A stretch of DNA of 64,000 nucleotides. Origin: Ferdinandcohnia sp036962685. GTDB taxonomy: Bacteria; Bacillota; Bacilli; Bacillales; Bacillaceae_L. The notes below the pieces were generated by a model. It did no database searches. It was not told where the DNA came from and saw only the letters and a list, made by a program, of their open reading frames with translations. Made by a program: the position numbers and the translations under genes. Positions 25,659 to 33,423 of this stretch are shown piece after piece. The first letter of the stretch is position 1; each line of letters starts with the position of its first letter. The stretch is from the NCBI RefSeq assembly GCF_036962685.1, contig NZ_JBALOP010000003.1:62001-126000 (forward strand), read 5' to 3'.

Positions 25659-25728
25659 GGGAACCAAGGGGAAGGTTCTGCTGGTTTTCCATTTATTTGA
25701 AAACCACAAGAACCGTCCCTCTGGTCCC
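25659..25728. repeat. REP-like long hairpin, copy 3
   Basis: Two arms of about 29 bp (25659-25688 and 25700-25728) are imperfect inverted copies of the REP unit: GGGAACCAAGGGG.. against ..GTCCCTCTGGTCCC. It is therefore a REPIN-like doublet. It sits between two convergent genes, and its end overlaps the last base of the TAG stop of the CorC-type gene. Confidence 0.8.
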
Positions 25729-26981
25729 TATATTGGTTGGTTTACACCTACATTTACTTTTCTGATACGGCGGTTTTCCACTTCTGTGACTGTTAAGGTT
25801 AGATGCAGGTAATCAAAGGTGTCTCCAGAAATAGGAATTTTTTCAAAGGTTTCAAATATCCAACCACCAACTGAATGGTGTGAGCTTTCCGGTTCTTCAA
25901 TACCGATGATTTCCGCAAAATCATCAAGTGGCATATCAGCATTTATTTCATATGTATTTTCATCTATTTGTGTAATATATTTAATTTTTTCATCATGTTC
26001 ATCCCAAATCTCACCGACGATTTCCTCGATGATATCCTCTAATGTAATCAAACCCGATGTTCCACCAAATTCATCAACTACAATCGCCAAATGTGTTTTG
26101 CTTTTTTGAAGTTCAGGGAGTAAGGTTGAGATTTTCATCGACTCCACCACAAAAAATGGTTTGCGGATAATTGAACGAACATTGATTTTCTTTTGTTGAA
26201 CGAGAAGACTTAAAAATTCACGTTCTGATAAAATCCCAATGATATTATCAGTATTGTCTTCGTAAACTGGCACACGAGAATAGCGTTCCTCAAAGAACAT
26301 ATCTCTTATTTTTTCAATGGAATCATTGACTTCAACCGCAACCATATCGATACGGGGCGTCAAAATCTCTCCCACTAAAATATCATTAAAATCAAGGGAG
26401 CGATGTACTAATTCTTTTTCTTTATTATCAATAACTCCTTCTTCCTCACTCAAATCAACCATTACCTTGATTTCTTCTTCGGTAAAGGACGGAGTATCAA
26501 TATTACTTTTGCTAAGCTTGGCTGCAAATGCTTTTAGTAATCCAATAAGATAAGTAACTGGAGTTAGTAGCTTCATTAAAATAAACAATACCCCAGAAAC
26601 ACGTAATGAGAAGCTTTCCGCATTTTCTTTTGCGAATGATTTTGGAAGAACTTCTCCAAATACTAAAATGAGTAACGTCATCACAAACGTACTAATAACA
26701 AGTCCAGGATTTCCTCCAAGAAGATCTAAAGCTAGCTTCGAAGCAATTGATGCAGCAGCAATATTTACGACAGTTTTTCCAACTAAAATAGTTGAAAGGG
26801 TGTTATCAAAGTGCTCCGTAATATAAAATGCTTTCTTACTTCCACGTCGCTTTTCATCGACGTAATTCTTCAGTCGTATTCGGTTAAGACTCGAATAGGC
26901 TGTTTCACTTGCTGAGAAAAACGCTGATAACATGATTAGAACGAGTAACAAAATGATGGTACTCTGTGGCAAATCGTCCAC
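25728..26981 (-). CDS. CNNM/CorC-HlyC-type membrane transporter-like protein (YhdP-like)
   Basis: A 417-residue protein: a DUF21/CNNM transmembrane domain (residues 1-150, with FFSASETAYSSLN), a CBS pair (about 205-330, with LTPRIDMVAV and VDEFGGTSGLITLEDI) and a C-terminal CorC_HlyC domain. Bacterial relatives take part in Mg2+ or Co2+ homeostasis; older annotation as hemolysin is misleading. ATG 26981 is the only reasonable start. Single gene; its stop abuts a REP-like palindrome instead of a normal terminator. Confidence 0.88.
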   Translation of the reverse strand: MDDLPQSTIILLLVLIMLSAFFSASETAYSSLNRIRLKNYVDEKRRGSKKAFYITEHFDNTLSTILVGKTVVNIAAASIASKLALDLLGGNPGLVISTFVMTLLILVFGEVLPKSFAKENAESFSLRVSGVLFILMKLLTPVTYLIGLLKAFAAKLSKSNIDTPSFTEEEIKVMVDLSEEEGVIDNKEKELVHRSLDFNDILVGEILTPRIDMVAVEVNDSIEKIRDMFFEERYSRVPVYEDNTDNIIGILSEREFLSLLVQQKKINVRSIIRKPFFVVESMKISTLLPELQKSKTHLAIVVDEFGGTSGLITLEDIIEEIVGEIWDEHDEKIKYITQIDENTYEINADMPLDDFAEIIGIEEPESSHHSVGGWIFETFEKIPISGDTFDYLHLTLTVTEVENRRIRKVNVGVNQPI

Positions 26982-27107
26982 TTAAATTTCACACTCCTAA
27001 ATTGTAATTGACTTTGTTTTTGTTTATGATGGAGATAATAAGGGTCATACAAAAATATCGATTATTTTTATAATAGCAAACATTCTTTTATATGGGAATG
27101 ATTATCT
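26982..27107. other. Intergenic region without identifiable feature
   Basis: AT-rich sequence upstream of the CorC-type gene, presumably holding its promoter. I see no reading frame or structured element here. The remainder of the gap to the globin gene is family A repeat and the Fnr-type promoter. Confidence 0.5.
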
Positions 27108-27361
27108 AATCAAATGCGCCTTTGCGTATTTGCGTCCGATTTTTTTGTCCCACAGGAAGTGAGCCATAAAGACGTTGCCACAGGAAGTGGCGTACATAGT
27201 CTTTGATCTTAATTGACCGAAAAATTACCTTTGAAAAATCGTGGCATCTGCCGGAGGCTCTAACTTTATTCAGTCTGGATTTGAACTCTCAACTGAATTG
27301 TTAAGTTTTCTGCATTCATTCCCACCTATAGTAGTAGGAGCCTCAACTTAATAAAGTTAGG
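27108..27361 (+). repeat. Dispersed repeat family A, copy 3
   Basis: A long copy: AATCAAATGCGCC start, hairpin pair (27148-27192, loops AGGAA), the TAGTCTTTGATCTTAATTGACCG segment, CTGCCGGAGG and TAACTTTATTCAG. Its terminal inverted repeat is longer and more degenerate than in copy 1. It ends just before the Fnr box of the globin promoter. Confidence 0.85.
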
Positions 27362-27404
27362 TGTGATTTATATCACACCGAGTGATTTTTAGTATTGATA
27401 TAGT
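27362..27404 (+). promoter_or_regulatory. Fnr box and promoter of the globin gene
   Basis: TGTGA-TTTATA-TCACA (27362-27377) is a perfect Fnr/Crp-family palindrome. A -10 element TATAGT lies at 27399-27404, giving a start near 27411 and centring the box at about -41.5, the standard activating position for Bacillus Fnr. Confidence 0.8.
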
Positions 27405-27439
27405 ACTAATAAGTAAAATATTTCGTGGCGGTGATTAAC

Positions 27440-27823
27440 ATGGACTTTAAACTCAATACTTTATATGAAGAAATTGGTGGCGCAGAAGCTATCCAAAATT
27501 TAGTGAATACATTTTATCCTAAGGTATATGCAGATCCTGATTTAGCACCTTTGTTTGAAGGTGATATTGAGGAAATTAAAAGAAAGCAATATATGTTCTT
27601 AACGCAATTTACTGGTGGACCAACATTATATAGCAACGAATTTGGAGCCCCTGCAATGAGACATCGCCATATGCCTTTTGAGGTCACACCTACACGTGCC
27701 AGAGCTTGGCTACGCTGTATGAAAGAAGCATTCGAGGAAACCGGCCTGACTAGTGATGCAGCTGAAGCCTTCTATGCTCGCCTTCAACAAGTGGCAGGTA
27801 TAATGGTTAATACGGCTGATTAA
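27440..27823 (+). CDS. Truncated (group II) hemoglobin, YjbI-like
   Basis: A 127-residue 2-on-2 globin. Markers: TLYEEIGGAEAI, FLTQFTGGPTLYSN, the proximal histidine in MRHRHMPF, and the distal tryptophan-containing helix ARAWLRCM. B. subtilis YjbI is the closest named relative I know. ATG 27440 is preferred over GTG 27425 because GGTGAT precedes it at correct spacing. The gene is single, with its own terminator and a perfect Fnr site. This points to induction when oxygen is scarce, and to a role in oxygen or NO handling. Confidence 0.9.
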   Translation: MDFKLNTLYEEIGGAEAIQNLVNTFYPKVYADPDLAPLFEGDIEEIKRKQYMFLTQFTGGPTLYSNEFGAPAMRHRHMPFEVTPTRARAWLRCMKEAFEETGLTSDAAEAFYARLQQVAGIMVNTAD

Positions 27824-27842
27824 TATAGCTAGACAACAAAAA

Positions 27843-27866
27843 AAACCACGAGAAATCGTGGATTTT
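27843..27866. terminator. Globin gene terminator
   Basis: CCACGA-GAAA-TCGTGG with A run before and T run after; usable from both strands. Confidence 0.85.
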
Positions 27867-28088
27867 TCTTATGATTCGATGATAATCGCACCGATAAAAA
27901 ACACTAACACTAAAGCTGCCGCAATATTAAATGTAATTGATAATTCGTCCACAATGACTCCCCCATTATCTGTTCTATGGTATAAGAGTATCATCAAATG
28001 TGGAAAAATCAGGTTCATTATTAAGGCAGTTTTTTGTCAAAGGAATGAACATTTTGTGAATCTGCACGTTGTGCAAGCCAATTTGAAA

Positions 28089-29108
28089 TCATCCTAAATA
28101 CCGATGATATAGACTCTTTGCTTCAGATAAATCCTTAGTTCCATGGATAAGTACTCGACCATCCTTGAAAATAACAATTCTATGCGGAGCTTTTGTAAAT
28201 GATAGTAAGTATGTGTTTTTTTCTACTTTGCCACCTTGAATAGTTAATAGTTCTGCAAGAGAATCTAAATCTCTTTCCATTCTTTCACTTGGTCGGATTT
28301 GAACTGATTCCCTTCCACATAAAACGGCTGATTTTGTTTGATTCTCAAACGATAAAAAAGGATAGGTTGGATTTGTTCCGCATGAAAGACAGTCTTCCTT
28401 TTTTACGCGATCAACTTTAATCGCAGTATGTTGATTTTTCCATAAATCAAAGGATACTAATTTTTTTCGGAGAGCATCGTAATCCTCAACCAAGATTTTA
28501 AGTGCCTCTGTTACCTGATAGGCAACAACCATTTGAACAGCTGGACTAATGATTCCTACCGTGTCACAAGTAAGTCCTCCCATTGGTACGGTTTCTAGGA
28601 GACAATGAAGACAAGGTGTCTCTCCTGGCATTATACAATAGCTAATCCCATAGCTCCCGACACATGCCCCATAAATCCATGGGATGTTGTATTTTTGGGA
28701 TGCGTCATTGAGAAGCATTCTAATATCGAAATTGTCGGTGGCATCGATGATTAAATCAACGCCGGCAACGATATTCTCTATTTCTTGAATCGAAACATCC
28801 ATTACATGAGCTTGGATATCTACCTCTGAATTTATTTTTTCCAAGCGTTCTTTAGCTGCAATTGCTTTTGGTAAACGATTGGCTGCATCTTCTTCACTAT
28901 ATAGCTGCTGCCTTTGTAAATTCGTCCACTCTACGTAGTCACGGTCAACTAATGTCAGCTTTCCAATACCGGCACGCACAAGCCCCTCAGCACTTCCCGT
29001 ACCAAGCGCACCAGCACCGACTATAAGAACATGTTTACTTCTAATTTTCTTTTGACCATGGATTCCAATTGGAGTAAATAACTCTTGCCGAGAGTAGCGT
29101 TCAGTCAA
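28089..29108 (-). CDS. ThiF/MoeB-family adenylyltransferase
   Basis: A 339-residue E1-like enzyme. The ATP-binding loop GAGALG (residues 31-36), the DRDYVEWTNLQRQ block, DATDNFDIR and the GGLTCDTVG cysteine are present. Two CXXC pairs (PCLHC and DCLSC) form the structural zinc site. It should adenylate the C-terminal Gly-Gly of a ubiquitin-like sulfur carrier (ThiS or MoaD); which one cannot be decided here because no thi or moa gene is in the window. It has no rhodanese domain. Length equals B. subtilis MoeB/ThiF. Confidence 0.88.
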   Translation of the reverse strand: MTERYSRQELFTPIGIHGQKKIRSKHVLIVGAGALGTGSAEGLVRAGIGKLTLVDRDYVEWTNLQRQQLYSEEDAANRLPKAIAAKERLEKINSEVDIQAHVMDVSIQEIENIVAGVDLIIDATDNFDIRMLLNDASQKYNIPWIYGACVGSYGISYCIMPGETPCLHCLLETVPMGGLTCDTVGIISPAVQMVVAYQVTEALKILVEDYDALRKKLVSFDLWKNQHTAIKVDRVKKEDCLSCGTNPTYPFLSFENQTKSAVLCGRESVQIRPSERMERDLDSLAELLTIQGGKVEKNTYLLSFTKAPHRIVIFKDGRVLIHGTKDLSEAKSLYHRYLG

Positions 29109-29216
29109 CTCGTATTCCTTCCTTCTAATATAGTTCTTGTTGCTATAGTACCATAGGAAAGACTTATATATAAAAGAAAAAGCTAGGATAGAAAAACGTT
29201 CCCAGCTCAGAAAGTA

Positions 29217-29531
29217 TTATTCTACATATACGGCCGTACCATATGCAATAATTTCAGATGCATTTTGCATAACGAATGAGGTTTGTAGGCGCAACCCGAT
29301 AACTGCATTTGCTCCTTTTGCCTTCGCGTCTTCTACCAATCGACCAATTGCTTTTTGACGAGCTTCTTCCATCATTTCGGTGTAATCGGAAATTTCTCCA
29401 CCGACAATTGTTTTCAATCCCGCCATAATATCTCTACCAATATGCTTGGACTGAACCGTTCCCCCTCTTACAAACCCCTTTAGTTCTTTCACTTCTTTAC
29501 CTGGTACATAATCAGTAGTCACGATAATCAT
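29217..29531 (-). CDS. YbjQ/DUF74 family protein
   Basis: A 104-residue protein of the YbjQ (DUF74, heavy-metal-binding-like) family: GFVRGGTVQSKHIGRDI, ARQKAIGRLVEDAKAKGANAV and the final GTAVYVE. It forms pentameric beta-barrels in known structures; the function is unclear. ATG 29531 follows GGAGG at 9 nt; the earlier in-frame ATG at 29540 is too close to that site. It overlaps the yxlE-like gene by 20 bp, so it belongs to the sigY operon here, in the place where yxlF would be in B. subtilis. Confidence 0.85.
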   Translation of the reverse strand: MIIVTTDYVPGKEVKELKGFVRGGTVQSKHIGRDIMAGLKTIVGGEISDYTEMMEEARQKAIGRLVEDAKAKGANAVIGLRLQTSFVMQNASEIIAYGTAVYVE

Positions 29532-29721
29532 TTTCGTCATCCTCCTCTTTCTCACGTTTTCGTTCCCAAACTAATAAAGCAAACAATAAAACAATGGCAA
29601 CCATGTAAAACGCATAGAACGTCAGCGCCTTTGAAATATCAATGAACAAAAAAACTATTCCTACGATTTGTCCAACAACGGCTATCATCAATACAATATA
29701 TTTCGCAATATTTCTCATCAT
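29512..29721 (-). CDS. yxlE: YxlE-like small membrane protein of the sigY operon
   Basis: A 69-residue protein with two transmembrane helices (about 7-29 and 34-52) and a charged C-terminal tail (RKREKEEDDENDY). In B. subtilis YxlD and YxlE together keep SigY inactive; identification here rests on gene order, size and topology rather than on a sharp motif. It lies 3 bp after the yxlD-like gene and overlaps the YbjQ-family gene downstream. Confidence 0.7.
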   Translation of the reverse strand: MMRNIAKYIVLMIAVVGQIVGIVFLFIDISKALTFYAFYMVAIVLLFALLVWERKREKEEDDENDYRDY

Positions 29722-29724
29722 TCC

Positions 29725-29922
29725 CTACCTGCTTCTGCCTCGATATATTTTTCTTGCAAATAAAAGATAAAAAACAATTGGCATTGGTGTTTGAATTAAT
29801 CCCCAAATTCCCCAAAACCAGTAATTATGGCCCCGTTTTCTTGCGTCTAAAAATAACCAAAAGCTTTGGATAAGTAAGATAATGACGATTAAGATCCAGA
29901 ATTTGATATCATACGTATTCAT
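29725..29922 (-). CDS. yxlD: YxlD-like negative regulator of SigY
   Basis: A 65-residue protein with two hydrophobic helices, the PLDc_N-like pattern WLFLDARKRGHNYWFWGIWG between them. YxlD is described as the main membrane antagonist of the SigY pathway. Its start overlaps the yxlC-like stop by 4 bp (ATGA), showing coupling. The WxxxDAxxRGxxxWFWG motif is the best evidence for its identity. Confidence 0.8.
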   Translation of the reverse strand: MNTYDIKFWILIVIILLIQSFWLFLDARKRGHNYWFWGIWGLIQTPMPIVFYLLFARKIYRGRSR

Positions 29923-30269
29923 GTACGCATCACCCGTTTCCGATATCGATAGAAGCTATATACTGGAAAGCTTATAGTTGCAATGCCTTGAATAATGATA
30001 AAGGCAAAGGGAAGTTGGAAAAATGCAGTGATTAAACCCGTCATAATGAATAAAGCAATTAATATAAAAGCAGTTAGCTCTCGTCTAAATTTCTTCTTTT
30101 GTTTTTGTTGTTCAGCTTCTGCCATTTGTTCAAAAGCTCGCAAATCAGGAGTGAAAACCGAATAATGATGATCTATTTTAGTTAGTGCTTCATTTATTTC
30201 CCGAATCGTTTCCACGTCTTCTTCATGTTGTTGTTCGTTCTTTAGTAAGACTAGCTTGTTTTTCTTCAT
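29919..30269 (-). CDS. yxlC: YxlC-like protein (SigY operon)
   Basis: A 116-residue protein: a soluble N-terminal half rich in Glu/Lys, then two transmembrane helices (about 67-87 and 91-107) in the C-terminal half. It overlaps the sigY gene by 47 bp, so the two are tightly coupled. The gene order sigY-yxlC-yxlD-yxlE matches B. subtilis. YxlC is presumed to take part in anti-sigma control, though not essential for it. Confidence 0.75.
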   Translation of the reverse strand: MKKNKLVLLKNEQQHEEDVETIREINEALTKIDHHYSVFTPDLRAFEQMAEAEQQKQKKKFRRELTAFILIALFIMTGLITAFFQLPFAFIIIQGIATISFPVYSFYRYRKRVMRT

Positions 30270-30786
30270 TGGGTCTCAACTCCTTTCTTACTGTTTGAAT
30301 TCCGTTATGTATTCTCGATTTAACAGTACCGATTGCGATATGAAGCATTTCCGCTATTTCTTCATATGAATACCCATAGTAATGTTTTAGAACAATAGGA
30401 ATCCGAATTTCATCTGATAGCCTGCCTAGTGCATTAAGAACATCATTCCAATCCTCTGACTGGTTTTCAAAATGCCATTTCATTTTGCGTAATGCCTGTT
30501 CCTGATGCTGATAGTTTTGTTCGCGTTTCTTTTTACGTAGATCGTCAATGTATAAGTTCGTCGCAATTGTGATGAGCCATGAGGAGAATTTTGCTTTTCC
30601 ATTATACATTTTGATTTTTTCCATGCTTTTCATCATTGCTTCCTGTGCCAGGTCTTCGGCAATATCAGGCTTCATTGTAACTTTTATTAGATATTTCACT
30701 AAAAAAGGATAGTGCTCCTTAAAAAGCATTGCAAACGCGAGCGAGTCACCACGCTTTGCACTCCGAATTAGTTCCTTTTCATCCAT
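30223..30786 (-). CDS. sigY: ECF RNA polymerase sigma factor SigY
   Basis: A 187-residue ECF sigma factor. Region 2 is at about residues 20-90 (FKEHYPFLVKYLIKV, DIAEDLAQEAMMK, WLITIATNLYIDDLR); region 4 at 115-175 (VLKHYYGYSYEEIAEML, IGTVKSRIHNGI). Identity as SigY comes from the downstream yxlC, yxlD and yxlE relatives. It has an ECF-type promoter 50 bp upstream and is probably autoregulated. ATG 30786 follows GGGGAGAA. Confidence 0.88.
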   Translation of the reverse strand: MDEKELIRSAKRGDSLAFAMLFKEHYPFLVKYLIKVTMKPDIAEDLAQEAMMKSMEKIKMYNGKAKFSSWLITIATNLYIDDLRKKKREQNYQHQEQALRKMKWHFENQSEDWNDVLNALGRLSDEIRIPIVLKHYYGYSYEEIAEMLHIAIGTVKSRIHNGIQTVRKELRPNEEKQASLTKERTTT

Positions 30787-30834
30787 GCAATGAATTCTCC
30801 CCTAAGAAGATTTTTTATCTAGATTTTCATTAAT

Positions 30835-30862
30835 AATACGAATAAGAAAGTTAAAAAGTTCA
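30835..30862 (-). promoter_or_regulatory. ECF-type promoter of the sigY operon
   Basis: On the minus strand: TGAACT (30862-30857), a 16-bp spacer, then CGTATT (30840-30835). TGAAC/CGT is the ECF pattern recognised by SigY-like factors, so autoregulation is likely. Transcription would begin near 30828. Confidence 0.7.
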
Positions 30863-30910
30863 CTTCAGCTAAAAAAAATTTGATTACATTCATTTTACCC
30901 TGTTTAACCC

Positions 30911-30947
30911 AAAAAAGAAGCCAAACCATAGATAGGTCTGGCATCTT
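30911..30947 (-). terminator. floT terminator
   Basis: A long imperfect stem (AGATGCCAGACCTAT against ATGGTTTGGCTTCT on the minus strand) followed by six T. Confidence 0.8.
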
Positions 30948-30956
30948 TTTAATAGT

Positions 30957-32492
30957 TTATTCGTTATCTGCTGTTGTAGTTTTTCTTGTTTGGGCTATTT
31001 CTTCGGTTAAATTGTCGATGCTGTTTCTGACATTCCCTTTTCCTGACAGGTTTTCAATGATTTCTTTTACATCGATACCTGAAGATGCCTTTAATGATTC
31101 TTGCAAGGTAGACATTAAGTTTGTTGCATAGCCAGTTACCTTATTGGCACCGCCGTTTTCCCCGCTACTACCAGTATCCACAACTGTAATTTTATCAATA
31201 TTTGATAATGGCGCAGCCACTTCTTTCGCATATTGAGGAAGCATTTTAATAACCATATCGAGGATAGCTGCTCTTCCATATTGCTCGAATGCTTCGGCGA
31301 TTTTTTGCTTTGCTTCCGCTTCGGCAAGACCCGTTAAACGGATAATATCTGCTTCTGCTTCCCCTTGTGCACGCTGGGCTTCTGCTTTTGCAAGACCATC
31401 GATACGGATTTTCTCAGCCTCTGCTTTCGCCATTGCTTCAATACGATATTTATTTGCATCTGCTTCTGCCAATTGCTTCGCTTTTTCCGCCTCTGCGGCT
31501 TGAACGACTGCATAGCGATCAGCGTCCGCTTTCTTCTTAACCTCTGAATCGTATTGCTTTTCACGACGTAAAATTTCTTTTTCTTCGAGTTCAATTTGCT
31601 TCTGTCTTTCAATGATTTGAACTTGCATTTGTTGCTCGGTTACCTCTTGTTTTGCTCTAGCTTCTTCTAGATGGTAGGCTTGGTCAGCTCGTGCTTTTGC
31701 AATATCTTGCTCTCTGCGGTACTCAGCCATTTTTAATTGGTTTATTTTTGCTGCTTCTGCTACTTCTGTTGCGCGCTCTAATTCAGATTTTTGGGCTTCT
31801 TTATCTGCCTCTGCACGCTTAATTCGTGTTTCCTTATCAGCCTCTGCGGTCGCAATATCTGCATCACGTTTTACCTGAGCAATTCTTGGTTTACCTAATG
31901 AATCGAGGTAGCCGTTCTTATCACGAACATCCTTGATTGTGAACGATACAATGATAAGCCCCATTTTTGCTAAATCCTGCGATGCAACACGCTGTACTTC
32001 TTGTGAAAACTTTTCACGGTTTTTATAGATTTCTTCAACTGTCATCGAACCGAGAATCGAACGAAGATGACCCTCTAATACTTCTCTTGCTTCATTTTCT
32101 CTGTCTTCTTTTCGTTTTCCTAAAAATTGTTCAGCTGCGGTTGCAATTTCAGAAATCGATCCACCGATTTTAATAATCGCCGTTCCATCAGCCATTACCG
32201 GTACACCCTGTTCTGTATATACTTCAGGTGTTTGAACATCAAGTTTACTAGATAAGAGACTTAGTGGTTCAGCCTGCTGGAAGACTGGAAGTACGAATGT
32301 ACCGCCACCGCGGACAATTTTAATTCGATTACCCGCTTCGTCCACATGAACATTTTTTCCTCCTAAGTAGCTTCCTGTTACAATAAGAGCTTCATCAGGA
32401 CCCGCTGTTCTGTACTTTGTAACAAATACTCCAATAAGTGCAAGAAGTAAAAATGCAACTACACCAATAACGATCCAAATTCCTGTTGTCAT
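30957..32492 (-). CDS. floT: Flotillin-like protein FloT (YuaG)
   Basis: A 511-residue flotillin. An N-terminal membrane hairpin (residues 1-25) is followed by an SPFH/PHB domain (about 30-200, with GGGTFVLPVFQ and QEVQRVASQDLAKMGL). Next comes a long coiled coil with the repeated Glu-Ala motifs that define flotillins (AEADKEAQKSE, AMAKAEAEKIRI), and a C-terminal glycine-containing oligomerisation region. It scaffolds functional membrane microdomains. It overlaps yuaF by 4 bp in the same order as B. subtilis yuaF-yuaG. Length is close to B. subtilis FloT. Confidence 0.95.
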   Translation of the reverse strand: MTTGIWIVIGVVAFLLLALIGVFVTKYRTAGPDEALIVTGSYLGGKNVHVDEAGNRIKIVRGGGTFVLPVFQQAEPLSLLSSKLDVQTPEVYTEQGVPVMADGTAIIKIGGSISEIATAAEQFLGKRKEDRENEAREVLEGHLRSILGSMTVEEIYKNREKFSQEVQRVASQDLAKMGLIIVSFTIKDVRDKNGYLDSLGKPRIAQVKRDADIATAEADKETRIKRAEADKEAQKSELERATEVAEAAKINQLKMAEYRREQDIAKARADQAYHLEEARAKQEVTEQQMQVQIIERQKQIELEEKEILRREKQYDSEVKKKADADRYAVVQAAEAEKAKQLAEADANKYRIEAMAKAEAEKIRIDGLAKAEAQRAQGEAEADIIRLTGLAEAEAKQKIAEAFEQYGRAAILDMVIKMLPQYAKEVAAPLSNIDKITVVDTGSSGENGGANKVTGYATNLMSTLQESLKASSGIDVKEIIENLSGKGNVRNSIDNLTEEIAQTRKTTTADNE

Positions 32493-33034
32493 GAATGATT
32501 TCCCCCTTTAATTGTCATGTTTTGATAAGGTAAGACGTATGCAACGCCTTCTTTGATATCTATAATAAGAACCTTTTCATCGTAGGGAATAGGTTCATTA
32601 TCAAAGCTTTTTGCTGATTTCGCGATGGTTCCGCTGATTCCTTCAATGACCACTTCACCGAAGCCATCAACAGGAATTGACGTAATGACCTTGCCAATTC
32701 GTCCTTTCAAATCCTCTTCTTTGTAAACCATTGATTCCTCTGCAGACGACAATGGAATCAAGACGAATACATTCAATAATGTGACTAAAATGAGTGCTAA
32801 TACGAGTGAAATAACAAAAATTAAAAAACTATGAAAGGAAAGCAATTTTTCAAAAATGTAACCAGATGCGCTTAAAAATGTGAGGAATGAGAAAATGAGT
32901 GTCGGGCTCAAAAAGCTGTCTGGGAAGATTCCCTCTAAAAAATCACCAAATAGGATAAAAAGCAGAGTACCAATCCCACTTAAGACTAACCCAATAAGAT
33001 ATATGGTTTGAATATCGTATCCAAATAACTCCAT
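32489..33034 (-). CDS. yuaF: NfeD-family membrane protein YuaF
   Basis: A 181-residue protein with three to four N-terminal transmembrane helices (about 9-30, 44-62, 70-100) and a C-terminal OB-fold NfeD domain (GRIGKVITSIPVDGFGEVVI). It is the standard partner of FloT in bacilli. ATG 33034 follows GGAGGTG; a longer in-frame start at 33076 would run into the repeat. Its ATGA overlap with floT shows coupling. The leader contains a family A repeat and, upstream of that, a sigma-W-type promoter. Confidence 0.9.
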   Translation of the reverse strand: MELFGYDIQTIYLIGLVLSGIGTLLFILFGDFLEGIFPDSFLSPTLIFSFLTFLSASGYIFEKLLSFHSFLIFVISLVLALILVTLLNVFVLIPLSSAEESMVYKEEDLKGRIGKVITSIPVDGFGEVVIEGISGTIAKSAKSFDNEPIPYDEKVLIIDIKEGVAYVLPYQNMTIKGGNHS

Positions 33035-33054
33035 AGCTTCACCTCCATATTTAT

Positions 33055-33190
33055 AATCAAATGAGCCTTGGCGCATTTGTACCCAGATTTTATGCGAACT
33101 TACTCAAAAAACGCCCTTTTAAAATTTGATGCATCCTCCGGAGACTTAACTTTTTTTCAGTCGGAATTAAAACCCGACTGAATAAAGTTG
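33055..33190 (+). repeat. Dispersed repeat family A, copy 4 (internally deleted)
   Basis: It keeps both ends (AATCAAATGAGCCTTGGCGCATTTG and the TAACTTT..CAGTCGG / CCGACTGAATAAAGTT inverted repeat) but lacks the double-hairpin core. It lies between the sigma-W-type promoter and yuaF, so it should be transcribed as part of the yuaF leader. Confidence 0.8.
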
Positions 33191-33220
33191 TAATTTTGTA
33201 ATTTTCTTTACATTTTCATT

Positions 33221-33247
33221 TACGATAATAAGAAGCAAAAGGTTTCA
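33221..33247 (-). promoter_or_regulatory. Sigma-W-type promoter of yuaF-floT
   Basis: On the minus strand TGAAAC (33247-33242), a 17-bp spacer and CGTA (33224-33221). The B. subtilis yuaF operon belongs to the sigma-W regulon, which supports the call. Start near 33214, giving a leader of about 180 nt. Confidence 0.75.
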
Positions 33248-33382
33248 CTTTTTTATGAATTATTTTTGAAATCTATGTAAAAGGTTGTCGATTTGGTATC
33301 GTTTCAAGAAACATACAAATTATCCCTATTTTTACAATACTCTACAATCATACCGAAATAAATAATTTTTTCATTATAATCA

Positions 33383-33423
33383 TAAAAAAAGAGCAAGCCC
33401 CCTTTATTTAGGGACTTGCTCTT
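33383..33423 (-). terminator. Terminator after the PBP gene
   Basis: Stem AAGAGCAAG / CTTGCTCTT with inner CCC/GGG pairs and a T run on the minus strand. It overlaps the stop codon of the PBP gene. Confidence 0.85.
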
